Assembly (NCBI GenBank): GCA_963576725.1
Contig: OY755243.1
Coordinates: 81,579,945 to 81,643,944, forward strand
Direction: 5' to 3'
DNA length: 64,000 nucleotides
Source of the DNA: Azorinus chamasolen
Taxonomy: Eukaryota > Mollusca > Bivalvia > Cardiida > Solecurtidae
The notes below the pieces were generated by a model. That model was not told the DNA's origin. It saw only the letters and a program-made list of their open reading frames with translations, and made no database searches. Both the position numbers and the translations under genes were made by a program. Positions 11,040 through 23,000 of the stretch are shown piece by piece (the first letter of the stretch is position 1; each line of letters starts with the position of its first letter).

Positions 11040-11252
11040 TAACCCATTACATCAAAAGCTGTTTTTAGACCCAACCTCTGAATAAATCTACCGAAAAGAA
11101 GCATTTACTTGAGAAAAGGACAAACTTTAGAATGATGTATTTAAACCATTGCAATAAATAGAGCCTTTGTTCCTATAGAGCAAATGCTCTTTTTATCACA
11201 ATGGTTTCAAAAAGTGACCTTTACAGAGGCGTCAGTATGAAGAAAAAGTTTA
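11040..11252. mobile_element. Family-C foldback
   Basis: aacccattacatcaaaagct ... gtcagtatgaagaaaaag; apex ctcctatagagcaa, right end decayed. Confidence 0.65.
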
Positions 11253-11330
11253 TGAATTGAAGCAGACAAAACTGAGCATGGAAAGAGTCGCCTGAAATAT
11301 TGATATCCCTCCCAGCTTTTTTAGCTCACC

Positions 11331-12491
11331 TGGCACAAAGTGCCAGGGATGATCCTATGTCCATCGTTGTGCGTATGTGCGTTGTGCGGCGTCAAAAATT
11401 TACTTTAAGCATCTTCTTCTCTGAAACCACAAAGCCTAGAGCTTTGATATTTTGCATGTAGCATGATCTAATGGTCCTCTACAAAAAATTTCAAATCATG
11501 ACCCCACGGCTAAAAATGGCCCTGCCCTGGGGGCTTATCAGTTTTTATAGGAAAATCTTTAAAGAATCTTCTCTGAAACTGTAAGGTATAGACCTTTGAT
11601 ATTTGGTATGTAGCATCATCTAATGGTCCTCTACAAAAAATGTTCAAATTATGACACCCGGGCCAAAAATGGCCCCGCCCTGGGGCTTAACAGTTTTTCA
11701 TAGGAAAGTCTTTGAAAATCTTGTCAAAAACCACATGTCCCAGAGCTTAGATATTTGGTGTATAGATTTACTTAGTATACCTTTATAGAATTTGTTAATA
11801 TTATAGTTCTGAGTTAAAAATTTGACCTGCCCTGTGGGTTATACTTTGAAATAGACTTTTTCACATCAGAAACTACAGTTTAAAGGTTTCCCCTTATTCA
11901 GAGGTCACAGCCAGTATCACTCACTCCAGCAAGCTGGGCAGTGGGCCTTATATCATTGACCCCTAACCTCAGTACAGTAGAAATTGTGTTTAGAGAAACT
12001 AGTAACCAACATTCATTTTCGATTGAGAAAACTAGGTGGTTACGTTATTTTTTAAAGTTGTTTTAGCTTTCTGTAACAGTTACATATGCTTTAGATCAGA
12101 ATCCAAACTCTGTGCTAATTTCAATCAAGTCATGCTCAGTAGTGATAGGGTTAACACTGATTTCTGTCATCTGTTAGAAATGCTGTCTGCTGAAAAACTA
12201 ACATTGTCAATATATCACTATAACTCTGTAATATGAGTGATATAGTGGGCCAATGGCCCTGTTTTTCAATGGAAAATCTTTAAAAATCATCTCCAAAACT
12301 GTAAGGCTTAGACCTTTGATATATGGTATGTAGCATCCTTTTAAGGGTTCTTTTCCAAGACTTTAAATTATGACACCTTGGCAAAAAATGGCCAGGTCCC
12401 AGATTAATTCATTGAATTCATTGTATACATAAATCTGTTATAACCAGGTGAGCGATTAAGGGCCTTCATGGCCCTCTTATGACACATGATG
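11331..12491 (+). mobile_element. Pearl-like element between HM13 and OGFOD1
   Basis: Inverted pair AGCTCACCTGG (11333-11343) and CCAGGTGAGC (12444-12453). Internal units of about 180 bp carry gaccTTTGATATtTGGTATGTAGC. The end hairpin AGGGCC-TTCAT-GGCCCT is followed by CTTAT. Confidence 0.65.
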
Positions 12492-12699
12492 GACAAGAAT
12501 ATGCCCAGCTTCTTTGTGACATGTGGTGAACAAGAATGTGTGTAAGACTGGATGCTCCCAGCAACTAACATCCTCATAACATTAGACCGTGTCCTGTTAC
12601 CATGCAATCTTTGGAAACTAGCAGTGAATTTGTTGACAGCATCAGGATCCAACTATTTGTCATTATTACTCTTGTAACTCCTTCAAAGTTTTGCACCAA

Positions 12700-13047
12700 A
12701 CATTCGAAATGCCTTTTCACGCATTTGCAAATGGAGAAGACCCAGATCAAGCGGCTCATAGATGATTGTGGTCTGCTGTTTGCTAATGAATTTTGATAGA
12801 TCTGTTTCTTTACATTCTATAATGGCTACAATATTCTGGCTACCTCAAATCATTTTTACTATTTTGCACAATATTCAGTAGGTACTGAAATTTGGAATAA
12901 ACATAGAACATAAATCCTATAGGAGCAAATGCTCTATTTATCAATGGTTTCAAACTACAAAATTCTAAATTTTTCCTTTAAATTCTCCTTTTCAGTAGAT
13001 TTATTCAAAGAGGTTGGATCTAAAAATAACACGAGGGAAAGGATTAA
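12700..13047. mobile_element. Chimeric foldback: family A joined to the right half of family C
   Basis: A-type sequence (cgcatttgcaaatggagaag...aaacatagaaca) to about 12913, then C-type apex and right half (cctataggagcaaatgctct ... agggaaaggattaa). Suggests recombination or template switching between families. Confidence 0.6.
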
Positions 13048-13253
13048 CGGACTTCTTTACAACAACTAAGATCAGAAGACTCTTGTAAGAGTAGTGTCAG
13101 CTCTGTTTGCTTATGGATTTACATAGATATGTTTCTACAGTTTCTGTGGGATTTGCACTTCTTGCCTTTTACACTTTGAGATTAAACACTGCTATTTATG
13201 TACGCTGGTCGAAGTACACTCAAGTTGTTCTGAATGAATAACAAACATATTTT

Positions 13254-13401
13254 GCAAATGTAACATGGTGAAAAAGTTGTGACTCGACTGGGACTCGAAC
13301 CCAGGGCCTCTGGCTTACCATGCCACCACTCTAACGACTGAGCTACCAAGCCACACAGTAAAGCCTATCAACTTAATTCACCATAATCTCTACCCGGCTA
13401 C
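13254..13401 (-). mobile_element. tRNA-derived SINE with 13-bp TSD
   Basis: On the minus strand it carries box A-like TAGCTCAGTCGTTAGAG and box B-like GGTTCGAGTCC. It is flanked by a perfect ACAAACATATTTT repeat at 13241-13253 and 13402-13414. The cloverleaf is not intact and a leader of about 60 bp precedes the tRNA-like part, so it is not a tRNA gene. Confidence 0.8.
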
Positions 13402-13674
13402 ACAAACATATTTTATTAGTTTTCTAAAACCTACCTTCAGCGACAACATGCATGATATGTTGCCATATTTTCATTTTTACAGATTTTTAGATATTTGTAA
13501 ATTATATAAATTTACTTATGACAAATAACAAATCATCACAACAATAATTATAGAGTAATTATTGATATTACTTTTATTTTATCTTATTGTTATTATTATT
13601 ACATATACATTTCATATAATATTTTAGGTAATAATCACTAATTTAAATACTCTTATGCCTGAATAAAATTGAAA

Positions 13675-13841
13675 TATTTTGCGGCGACGCCGATTATAAC
13701 ATCTACACTTCCGATATTGTTTTATCCATAATCCAATATGGCGCCGTGCATAAGACGTGATACGAGAAAATAAAACATTTGCATTTAAGTTTAATGCACA
13801 CCAACTGGTTTGTATTTTGAGTTGTCAGATTTGCTCTCAAG
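13675..13841 (+). promoter_or_regulatory. OGFOD1 promoter / 5' UTR region
   Basis: Local rise in CpG (gcggcgacgccg at 13681) after a long AT-rich stretch. It is followed by atATGGCGCCgtgc near 13738, which resembles the YY1-type ATGGCG element often found at the start of housekeeping transcripts. No TATA box is placed convincingly. Assignment rests on position just upstream of the first coding exon. Confidence 0.4.
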
Positions 13842-14004
13842 ATGACAGAGAAACGATCAAATACTTTGGGAGAAACTGACATCGCATGTAAACTACGCAA
13901 AGTTGAATCAAATGACGTGATCCAGCTGAACAGAAAATGTGTCAATGAATCTACAGCACAATCGACGCTAGAAAGATGGAAATCAAAACAAGACATGCAT
14001 GATG
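13842..14004 (+). CDS. OGFOD1: OGFOD1 exon 1 (start)
   Basis: Starts [13 protein letters not shown] and runs 54 codons plus one base to GATG|gtaata. An open frame continues to 14078, but that part is intronic: joining to 18812 gives [17 protein letters not shown], which matches the family. Conservation is weak here, as in other OGFOD1 N-termini, so this exon is less certain than the rest. Confidence 0.8.
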
Positions 14005-17000
14005 GTAATATTTTAGAATACTCCTGTGTGTTAATGTTTGATCTAGATCTTAGACGTAGTGACTCAGATTTTGATTAGAGTGCCTCAATATTTGTATGGC
14101 ATATATCTTGCAGTTTAGATACGATACGATAAGGTCTAAAGAAAACTACACAGCGTGAGCTTCGGAGGGCGTACTGGAAGTACATTGAGGGTGTTGTAAC
14201 TCCACCAGCAGATGAAGAGAAAGGTGCCAACAAAAAGTTTTGGACGTATATCAAGCACAAAAAGTCAGATGGAAATTATATTCCCCCACTTAAGGCCAAT
14301 GGTCTTCTTCATTCAATATCTAAAGACAAGGCATGTATTCTTAATAAGCAGTTTCAAGAAGCCTTTTCTGATAGTGTAAACTTTAGCACACAGGAATTCA
14401 ATGATCGTTGCAATATGTCAGGTAATTTTAGAGAAATGCAGGACATTCATATTAATGAAAAAGGCGTATTAAAGCTTTTAAGAAATCTTAAACCAAATAA
14501 GGCCCCTGGACCAGACAACATTTCTCCCCGGGTGCTCAAAGAACTTGCTCCGGAAATCGCCCCAATATTGACAGTCATCTTCAACCACTCATACCAAACT
14601 GGTGAAGTACCCAGTATTTGGAAAACAGCCAACATCTGTCCCATTTACAAGAAAGGTAAGAGATTTGAGGCGATCAACTACAGGCCTGTATCTCTTACAT
14701 GCATTTCCTGTAAGCTGATGGAGCATATTGTGACTAGCAGTATCATGTCGCATGCTGATAGCCAAAACATTCTCTATCCATTTCAACATGGTTTCAGAAG
14801 AGGACTGTCATGTGAGACGCAATTGGTAGAATTTTTGGATGATGTAACCAGGAATATGGACGTGGGCAAACAGACAGACTGTCTCGTTATGGACTTCTCA
14901 AAAGCGTTCGATAGAGTCAGTCACTCTTTACTTGTAAACAAACTCAGTCATTATGGCATATCGGGTAAAACAAATAGATGGATAAACAGTTTTCTTTCTG
15001 GCAGACAGCAACGCGTAGTAGTGGAAGGAGAAACATCTGACAATGTACCAGTAGCGTCCGGGGTTCCTCAGGGATCGGAACTGACCGTATTAGGACCAAG
15101 TTTATTTCTTTTTTATATTAATGATATGCCGAGTAGGTTAACATCTAAAGTAAGGCTATTTGCAGATGATACTATTGCATATCTCACTGTTTCATCCAAT
15201 TCAGACTGTGATAACCTTCAGGAAGATCTTGATAAACTAGCTCTCTGGGAAGAAACATGGCTCATGAAATTTCACCCAGATAAATGCAATGTACTGTCAC
15301 TAACAAAAAACAAAAGGGTAATTAAAAGAAATTATATTCTGCACAACCATTTTCTAGAACACGTCTCTTCTACAAAGTACCTTGGCGTGACTATTACATC
15401 AGATTTGAAGTGGACCCCTCATATAAATGCTATATGTGGTAAAGCAAATGGCACCATCAGCTTTCTAAAGAGGAATCTAAATATAGGCAGCAGGACTATT
15501 AAGGAGAATGCCTACAAATCACTTGTTAGACCTTCTCTTGAATATGCCTGTGCTGCTTGGGACCCATATCTGAAAACAGACATAGATAAACTTGACAAAG
15601 TTCAAAGAAGGGCAGCGAGATATGTCGCAAACAGGTATCATAACACCTCATCTGTGACAGAAATTCTCAAATACCTAGAGTGGCAACCACTGGATGAGAG
15701 GAGAAAGAATGCCAGGTTGAATATGATGTTCAAAATGGTCCATGGTAAAGTGAATTTAGACACTTCTGAAAAACTACTCCCGTATCAGAGAAAATCACGA
15801 ACATTTAACAGCATGGCCTTCCAAATACCACACTGCAGAACAACCGCCAGGAAAGAGTCCTTCTATCCTAGGACAATTATCCAGTGGAATACCTTGTCCA
15901 CTGTAACCGTGGCGGCGCAGAGTCTTGAAATATTCAAGGCTCATCTGACAGAGTAGATCAAAATCAGCCAATACTGTAAATGTTTTTAAATGCACACTGT
16001 ATATATGTATAGCACAAGTGATTGGAGTTCTAAAAAGAAAACACCTCTCTTTTTAATCTTAAAGAAGCTCTCTAGTTATCTTGGTGGTTTCTTTTGTCTG
16101 TTTTTGTAAATTTTCTTCTAATTATGCGCACACCCAAAACGGCAGAACAGTCAGTAAGATGACGGCGGCCGTCAACTGGTAGAAGTAGAAGTAGAAGTAG
16201 CTCTATTCCTAAATAGACTGTAAACTGGACGCTAGTCATTATCAGTCTTACAGCTACGATATCGCATCTACTTGCAGTTAAGCGGTGGTCACAACCCGCC
16301 GTACATGCAAGTGCGTGTTGTCTACGTGCAAAAACGTGGGGAAATATTGGGGATCTGTACGTGGTGTCGTGAGTACCGCCCCGTACAGATATAGAGGCAC
16401 GCCATAGCACTTTTAGTGCATGCGAAACTTTCGCTGCGTTCAGGCTATGGATTCACCAACGTGCGTGTGACGTGCATGCCTTCTACAGCCAATGTGCGCA
16501 CAATGCACTGACTCTGTGAGTGTTTTAATCTTTTTCCCACAGTAATTTGCTCTACAGACGGGGCACTCAGCACGTGCGTGTTGCGCACGTGATAAGTGCG
16601 TGGTCTGTGCTCACTCGGCACTTCCCCAGTTCTACTGTCCATTTAGCTGACAAAACTCATGTGGACTACGTGAGCAGCATGAATAAGTATGGTCTCCGTA
16701 CGATAATGCGGCAATCGCATGGAGATCGTACGTTGTGAGCACTTTGTAAGAACTTTCAACTCATTTACCACGTGTGCAACGTACGATGCACGCAACCGAC
16801 CAGAGTGAGGCATGGCGTGCGTGCCACGTACATACACCTTGCGCAACCGTGCGTTGACGCATTTCCTCCCTGCACTTGCTACTCCTTCCCCACGTTTTCA
16901 GAAAAATGTAGCGGCCGTGGCCTCCCCCAAAAAACGTACGTGCTAAAATACGCACGGCGGGTTGTGACCAGGCCTTTAGTGATGATTTTAACAGGAAACA

Positions 17001-20000
17001 ACCTATTCAGAATATTACAAAAAAGCAAACAAAATATGGAAGTTTATGAAATGAAACATAAGAGCAAATAACACTAAGATATAAGAAAAATCTATTTTCG
17101 CATAAGACCTCAAGTTGAATATTGTATAAATGTCTGGCATGCACGACAGCAAAATTTTACTTATGATAATGGAATTGAAAGATTGCAATGAGTGTTACTC
17201 AGTGCTCCAGAGAAGGTGCGTACATGCGTTTTTAGTTACGCATATTTTTCATACAAAAACACAATTGAAACTCAAATCATGTGTACTGAAATGCATATAT
17301 GGGAAATTGTGTACATAATATTTTAATTATCAGATTGTGCATTGCGCCCTTCGTGTCTCCACCAAAAGCTGACTTGAAAATTGCATAAAGATCATTGGTA
17401 AACTCTTGCACTGGTGTGCATATTCAGACCGAATGTTAACTTTGTTCTATTATATTGAAAACAACGGTCAGAAATGTGAGTGAAGACTCAATTGTGAAGT
17501 CAATAATCAACTCTTTGATAGATAAGGTAATCGGCAGTCAAAAATGGACAGAAAAACGGGAATCATAGTTCCCGTTTTCAGCATTTCATTTTGACTTTCA
17601 GCATTGAAAAAATGTGTATGTGCATACACTTTAGCATGCAAAAATTATCTGGAGTACTGATTATTGGAATGATGCAAAATTTCCATTAGCAACCCTGGAA
17701 AATAGAAGGGTATTTTCATGAAAATTCATGATATTTAAATACAGTATACTCTCGTTTACTCCAAATCGGATAACTCAAAATGTTCGCTAACTCCAACTTT
17801 TTTCTCGGTCCCAAATTATTTCCTCTTTATCTACGTAATTTGACTATGGATAAGTCAAAGTTAACTCCAAATTTTTGCTAACTCCAATTTATTTTCTTGT
17901 CCGACAAGAGTCTACCAAACTATAAATTGTTCGTGTAGGTCGAACTACCTGTTGGCCGGGTGCGGAGACAAACTTTTACACCTTTCTATCAACTTGAGAA
18001 CTAGGTTGACACCTTGACGCTCAAATGATATCAGATCTTTGCAAACTGTCAAAACACAGATGCCAATAACCGCCATAGTTGATAAATCATTAATAGCCAA
18101 ACATATAATTAAACGAAATTACATATGACGGTTTAACTCTTTACATCATATATATACATGTATGCACTTTTACACCTTACGAACAGAGCAGACCCAGATC
18201 AGATCGGTCCTGTAGGAGCCGTCTGATCAGGGTCTGCTCTGTTTGCTTCTGCGACAATACAGATCTGATTCTACAGTTTTTGCCGTGGTAAATAGTGTTT
18301 AACTCATTCTCTCCTAAGCTATTTTTAGAGCCAACCTCTTTGAATAAATCTCCCAAAATAGCATTACTATAGAAAATCTACCGAAAAGGAGCTAAACTAT
18401 AGAAAAGGAGAGTTTTAGAATTGTGCAGTTTTGAAACCATTGTGATAAAAAGAACATTTGCTCCTATGGAGCAAATGACCTATTTATCACAATGCCGAAT
18501 GGTTTCAAAATGTGACTTTTAAAGAGGTGCCAAAATGGGGGTGGGGGGATGTGTGAAGGGAATCCCCATGTTGTTGAGTTTGTATTCTAAGTTAAGACAA
18601 CAACTCTGGGTCTGCACTCTTTTTTTCTGTCTGAGTTTCCACTTTTTTGACGTGATCAAGGACTTATTTATCATATTTAGTTGAAATGTCGTTTAATGAG
18701 CAAAGAATTAATGTATTTCTTTTATTCTCTCAACTGTTATTTGTTAGATATTTTGACAAAAAAAAAATTGTATTGATAATTTCTGTAATTTTATTTCCAC
18801 TTTTCTTTCAGAGGAAGCAGGGATAACCTTAATACACTCACCTTTCCCTCATTGTGTTCTAACAGACCTTCTTGAGGATACAGATGCCTCTGAAATATTG
18901 CTGCATGAACTTCAAGATCTGGAGTTTGCTGAGAAAAACAATGATCTATATCAGTTTCATCAGGTATACAAATGTAGTTGCTTCCAAATATAGATTAGTT
19001 GTGTATTTAGAAAAGGTGTAATTGGCAAACGGTATAGAATTAATTATCACATGTTTGTCAGCTGTGTGTTTAACCATGTAGAAGTTCAATGCTCTTTGCA
19101 TGGAGACAGTGATTGCACTTTTTTTGGTTGGTTGTACTTCAGCCAAATTTTTTATTATATGTGGTACTTCTAATTAGACCTCATATTATTACGATGCCAA
19201 TCATTGATCAAGGTCAAACATTTCCATTAATGCAGAACAATTGTAGAATATGAATGGTTGATATTCTTGCATAGCTTTCATAGCAGGCAAATGCAGCTAT
19301 ATTTCTGTAAGTTAAACGCAGTACACAGAATAATTATAATGTGCTATCATACATTTTGATTATGTAATTGTTTTGTGTACTTTTACCTCGTGTTACACAG
19401 GATTTTTTTTTATGATTTTGTATGCAAATTAAAATTTGTGTATGAATTGAGCTCCTTATCTGCATCTTGCAAAACATTCTACTACAGTACATTTTTCTTC
19501 CATTTTTATACCCCACGCAATGGAGTTGCTTGATGTATGTAGTTTTTTACCCATCCGTCCGTCAGTCCATCCATCCGTGTATCATAATACATTGTTGCTC
19601 ATCTAGCACTTTCATTTCTTGACCAATGTATCTCAAATTTGCTTTTAGAATTCTAATGAATAAAAGCTTGGATGAGTTCAAACTTCAGAGGAATGTGTCA
19701 TGGGGAACCACTTTTTTTCCTCTAACAATGTGGCGGGCCACTGGCGGCATGGGGTATATGAGCTTGCTCACTGTAGTTCTTTTAATTTCTTCAGAGAACA
19801 CTGTCAGACAGTTTGGATCCTGTTGAGACCAATTTGTTTGACATCTCGTCTGGATCTAAATTCTTGGTCATCACAAACTGTGTTGAAACAGTTATATCTC
19901 ATGTATATCTTTTGTTTGTTTTCAAGTTAATTAATCAGCACACTTGTTTACATTTCAGACTAAGGAAGATTTAAAAACAGCACAATCAGAACAGATCAAA

Positions 20001-23000
20001 GGCTTTAGGTAAAGTTTTTAGATTTTGTTTTTGTATTAAATTATATAAAATATAATTGTGAATTTTGAATTTTTAAGTTTTAGAGGTTGTCATGGTTTTC
20101 TTATTGTATTTGTTAAATACCGTGTAAGTTGAACCAATTTGTGTTATCTTAGTACACAGTACCTAAAACTTGCAACAATATTTTTGTTGTTGCTTCATTT
20201 TGTCATAGAATAGTTAATGCTTTTTTGTGTCAACTGCTTTAGCAGGATAACATTTGAGGGATCAGCTTTCCATTGTCTATCCATCTGGTCCATCCATCTA
20301 TCTTACACTTTTTTCATGACACTTTCTTTGTCAAACTTCTGTTAACACACACATTCTTGTTTGTAGAATAGTTGAAAAATCCAGTCGTTCAATATGATAA
20401 GGTAGTGACTATTAATTTTGTGATGAATATAGCAGTCTGAATTCATATGAGATGCTGAGTAACTTTACTTTTCATCAAACTCCATTTTTGTTTTTGGTAA
20501 ATACTGAAACTTTATGAAAATAATTTGGGATCTACTTGTTTGTGTCAAAAAGTCAAATGATAAAAAGAAATGAAATGTATTGATGAACATATTGTAAGAA
20601 ATACTGACGATTTATAACTGTTTACTCCATTAATATGCCTTTCTAAAGTTTCTACACCTTTGCAAACAGAGCAGACCCAATTCGGACGGTTCCTGTAGGA
20701 GTTGTCTGATTAGAGTCTGCTCTGTTTGCTCATGATATTATATAGATATGATTCTACAGATTCTACTAGGACCAACATTTTTTGTGTGTATGTGCCATCA
20801 TAAAAAATGTTTTATTAATATTCATGATGTAATTATTTCTTTACATGAATATTCATGGAGTAAAGGGTTAAAACAATGGGTGAATTTGCCAAGACCTTTT
20901 CAAACACTTGGAATCCAGATATGACAACAAAATACATGTAGTATCAACAGGATCCAAATCATGTTTTGCATTTATTTGAAGAATGCATTACTTCTTTTCT
21001 TGTCCTTCAGAGAGCAGCTGTGTACATCTCTCAGAGACTGGCTTATAACGGCTACTGGGATACCTTTGAACGAGACTGTAGACATGTTCTGTGCCCACTA
21101 TGGACATACAGGTATACAACCCAACCTCTTGAACATTTTACTTCATGCAGATGTCTTCTAATGCCTTTGCAAACAACACTGTAGACCAAGATCAGACAGC
21201 TCTTATAGGAGCCATCTGATTAGGGTCTGTCTGTTTGCTTATTGAATTATACATCTGATTCTACATGTCTGCCATTGCCAAAACACCGTGTTCATATACG
21301 ATTGTAAAAATGATGTCATTATTTCTTACATGAATATTCATCAGATAAAGGGTTAACCCATGTCCTGCTGTAAATCTTCTAGTCCCCTACGGCCTAGTGA
21401 CGTATTTTGCGCCTCTATAAAATTCACATTGTAAAACCATTGTGATAAATAGAGCATTTGCTCCTATAGGAGCAAATGCTCTATTTATCATTATGGTTTC
21501 AAACTACAAAATTCTAAAATATTCCTCCTTTTTGGTACATTAATTAAAAAAGGTTGGATCTAAAAATAGCCTATGAGGGAATGAGTTAAAGATTTTGAGA
21601 AACTATTGACCAATTGCTATCAGGTTAGATTCTGATTAGATGCTTAATTAATCAGTGTGACATCTGGAACCAAGCTGTATACAATGGAGTGATACTTATT
21701 GTGGGATGAGATGTAACAATGTTTTTGCCCCTGTTGTATGGCACTGTTGGCAGTTGTGTGTCATAATTTTCTTTAACCCATTACCTCATAGGCTAAATTT
21801 AGACCCAACCGCTTTGAAAAGATCTACCGAAAACGATCATTTAATACAGAAAAGGGACATTTTAGAAACATGTGGTTTAGAAACCATTGTGATAAATAGA
21901 GAATTTGGATGGAGCAAATGCTCTGTTTATCACAATGGTTCAAAAAGTTACTTTTACTGAGGCGTCAAAAGGCGTCAATATGAGGGAATGGTGAACTCAT
22001 TGTTCACCAGTGATGAATTCATGATGACCTTTGCAATTAGTTTTAACTCTTTATTCCATGAATATTTGCATAATGAATAATGACATAATGAATATTAATA
22101 TTAGATTATTTTTTATAGTGGCACATGAATACAGGAATAGTTGACAATGGCAGAAACTGTAGAATCAAATCTATATTATATCATTAGCAAATAGAGCAGA
22201 CCCTGATCAGACAGCTCCTACAGGGGTCATCTGATCTCGGTCTACTCTGTTTGCAAAGGCATAGAAAGGCGTATTTATGGAATAAAGGGCTGACTGTCTG
22301 GTATAATAGACTTCTATTAAAATGGAAGTGACCTTCCTGAGGTGCTAAGTAACTCAACAGTTTTCAGTGTGTTTGACCTGCTGATTGTATGAATGAAAAC
22401 AAAAAGATGAATAAAGGGTGGGTAATTCTAAAAACAAGATATGATACTGGAAAAAGACTCTTGCAGTAACTCTGCTTGTTCCTGTTTTCAGATACTCTCC
22501 TTTGTCATGATGATGAGTTGGAAGGGAGGCGGATTGCCTATATTTATTACATGGTTAAGTCCTGGACAAAGGAGGATGGTGGGACTCTAGATCTCTTCTC
22601 TGTAGATGGTACGTTATGAAGATCCCAATAAACAGTAAGAGTTAAAGACTGATTAAACTTTTCATACAAATGATTTTTCATGCTTTTGCAAACAGAGTAG
22701 ACCCAGATCAGACAGCTCCTACAAAGGCATCATGGGAAGTCTCTATCAGGGTAAATCTTAGTGTCCAATGTCAACTGACTGCTGTTGCAATATTGGCAAT
22801 TGTTAACATTAAATGAAGATTTTTGTTCTTCTTGATGGTCATTTGTTCATCACTAAACTTAAATTGCAAGGACTGACAATGCATGATGTCTTACGGAAAT
22901 AAGCATATTTGGCATAAGTGTTTGATAATATACTCATGCAAAAAGTTCAGATTCCAGACATTTGATTGGATGATCTTTTACAGAAAACATCCAACCAAAG

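Larger units (their letters stand above)
10871..13674. other. Intergenic region HM13-OGFOD1
   Basis: No gene seen. Contents in order: a family-L palindrome near 10930-11010, a family-C foldback (11040-11252), a pearl-like element (11331-12491), an A-C chimeric foldback (12700-13047), fragments of further palindromes to 13140, a SINE (13254-13401), then about 250 bp of plain AT-rich DNA before the OGFOD1 promoter. Confidence 0.6.

Noticed and set aside
13277..13350. tRNA gene on the minus strand
   Set aside because: Box A and B are present but the acceptor stem does not pair, and the unit is bounded by a SINE-type duplication.
13842..14078. Single-exon small protein of 78 residues
   Set aside because: The first 54 codons splice to the next OGFOD1 exon in frame; the rest is intron.
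14415..15956. Host gene encoding a reverse transcriptase
   Set aside because: It lies inside OGFOD1 intron 1, lacks the endonuclease part and has a simple-repeat tail, so it is a LINE copy.
16072..17071. Several ORFs of 60-110 codons around the GC-rich element
   Set aside because: They follow from GC-rich palindromic sequence open in many frames; none resembles a known protein and they overlap on both strands.
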